NCBI GenBank assembly: GCA_021234155.1
Contig: JAJEKV010000021.1
Span: 13,081,760 to 13,145,759, forward strand
Direction of reading: 5' to 3'
DNA from: Isoetes taiwanensis
Lineage: Eukaryota; Streptophyta; Lycopodiopsida; Isoetales; Isoetaceae
DNA length: 64,000 nt
Below are positions 63,204 to 64,000 of this stretch, piece after piece (the first letter of the stretch is position 1; every line of letters begins with the position of its first letter). The position numbers and the translations under genes are program-made. Under the pieces are notes generated by a model. It saw nothing but the letters and a program-made list of their open reading frames with translations, searched no databases and was not told the DNA's origin.

Positions 63204-64000
63204 GCTTTCCCTTTTTTATTGCCATATACCCAATTCTTTCAATTTCTCTGTTCAAGCTTATGACAGACAGATTAGAATCCTTGTGGCAACTCTTAAATCA
63301 AACCAGCTGAAAGCCATTTTCCAGGCCCTATAAAGCATCAAATAGATGGGGCTTTTATTTTCTATTTCCAGTTTAGGGCTGCTGATGTAATAGCTCTAAG
63401 GACAACCTCTGATCTTAACAGCAAATTTGCTTAAATCTGTTGATGTAGTAGCTCTAAGAACAATCTCTGGAAGGTGAAAATTGCCATGGCTAAAACAGAG
63501 GACAAAGCTACATACACAGAATAATGGCTATGGCAAAAACATCACTGCAAGAAGTGACGCTTAAGAACAAATAAAGAAGTACATGTTTTCTTTCTTGATG
63601 TAGCTCTGAGAAGGTTTCTGGAAAGGACTTCAAACTCTTCTTTAGGAACAGAATCTATCATGGCACTAAAGTTGCCTTAAGCTACTTAAGATTATCTGCT
63701 GCAACTCTAATGTAAGCTTATGGCACGTTCTTTGGTACGGAATCCGTTATGCACTTTAAGGTTTGGGCAATGGAGAACTGAATTCATCTTTGGCATACAC
63801 CAAAAAAGCAAGAACACAGATGAATCCCAACAAAGTGTTCTAGAGATGCAATAAGAATCAAACCTCTGAAGATCCATTGGCCAGAATACTCCTTTTTTCT
63901 CAAAAGGAACGGAACTTGAGGAATTCACCTAAGTAGCCCCATCCTGCAAGATAATTACCTCGCCGCCACTGCAATCTGTTCATGTAAGCTGCTGATGATA
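62801..64000. other. Unassigned region with a retroposon-like poly(T) run
   Basis: 28 T residues at 63172-63199 followed by AAATGCTTTCCC look like a reversed retroposon tail, but no target duplication was found. The phrase TGATGTAGTAGCTCTAAGRACAAYCTCTG recurs imperfectly at about 63381, 63439 and 63597. No gene recognised. Confidence 0.4.

Overview
This is a transposon-rich stretch of nuclear DNA from a land plant. It has AT-rich intergenic DNA, spliceosomal introns, a PLS-class PPR gene, plant-type Ty1/copia elements primed by initiator tRNA-Met, a Ty3/gypsy chromovirus and L1-type LINEs. The intron-rich plant RRC1/SR140 gene and a plant-like AP-4 beta-adaptin fragment agree with this. The mix, including a tyrosine-recombinase retrotransposon and a Rep-like HUH protein, suggests a large non-flowering plant genome (fern, lycophyte or gymnosperm). 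That placement is inference and not proven by the window.

Only one host gene looks complete: the SR140/RRC1 splicing factor at 40278-45897 (+). I could join 18 coding exons in frame, giving about 1041 codons. A PPR gene (1116-2032, -) is probably real but short or truncated. An AP-4 beta-adaptin fragment (9586-10671, +) is a captured piece inside a transposon. Most of the rest is mobile DNA in various states of decay.

Layout: 1-3733 PPR gene and unassigned DNA. 3739-18597 is a nested block: a minus-strand copia element with 189-bp LTRs and a 5-bp TTTTT target duplication carries three later insertions. These are a poly(T)-ended retroposon (8260-8580), a 2.45-kb host DNA piece with the AP-4 fragment between 38-bp direct repeats (8915-11366), and a 6.9-kb Ngaro/DIRS-like tyrosine-recombinase retrotransposon (11593-18511) that splits the 5' LTR. 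18603-22270 holds no recognised gene. 22274-27350 is a LINE copy (-) lacking its 3' end. 27600-31560 holds a gypsy RT scrap and a possible CACTA remnant with a nested retroposon. 31904-32140 is a near-perfect 114-bp-arm hairpin. 32230-34948 is a second, decayed copia (+) with its LTR and a retroposon. 36660-38195 (-) is a decayed HUH-endonuclease gene. 40278-45897 is SR140/RRC1. 46456 is a probable Helitron 3' terminus. 47681-49975 is the 3' part of a LINE (+). 50083-50560 is a truncated LINE of another family. 52185-54470 (-) is the 3' part of a chromovirus. 54490-62160 (+) is a nearly full-length LINE with small extra ORFs before ORF1 and after ORF2. 62369-62800 is a gypsy protease scrap.

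The most unusual items are the split-direct-repeat tyrosine-recombinase retrotransposon, the HUH Rep-like gene, the antisense intron-containing AP-4 fragment inside a copia element, the extra ORFs shared between LINE copies, and the hint that the LINE pieces at 22274-27350 and 47681-49975 are halves of one element separated by a 25-kb inversion. All family assignments rest on motifs and remembered family features; no database search was possible.
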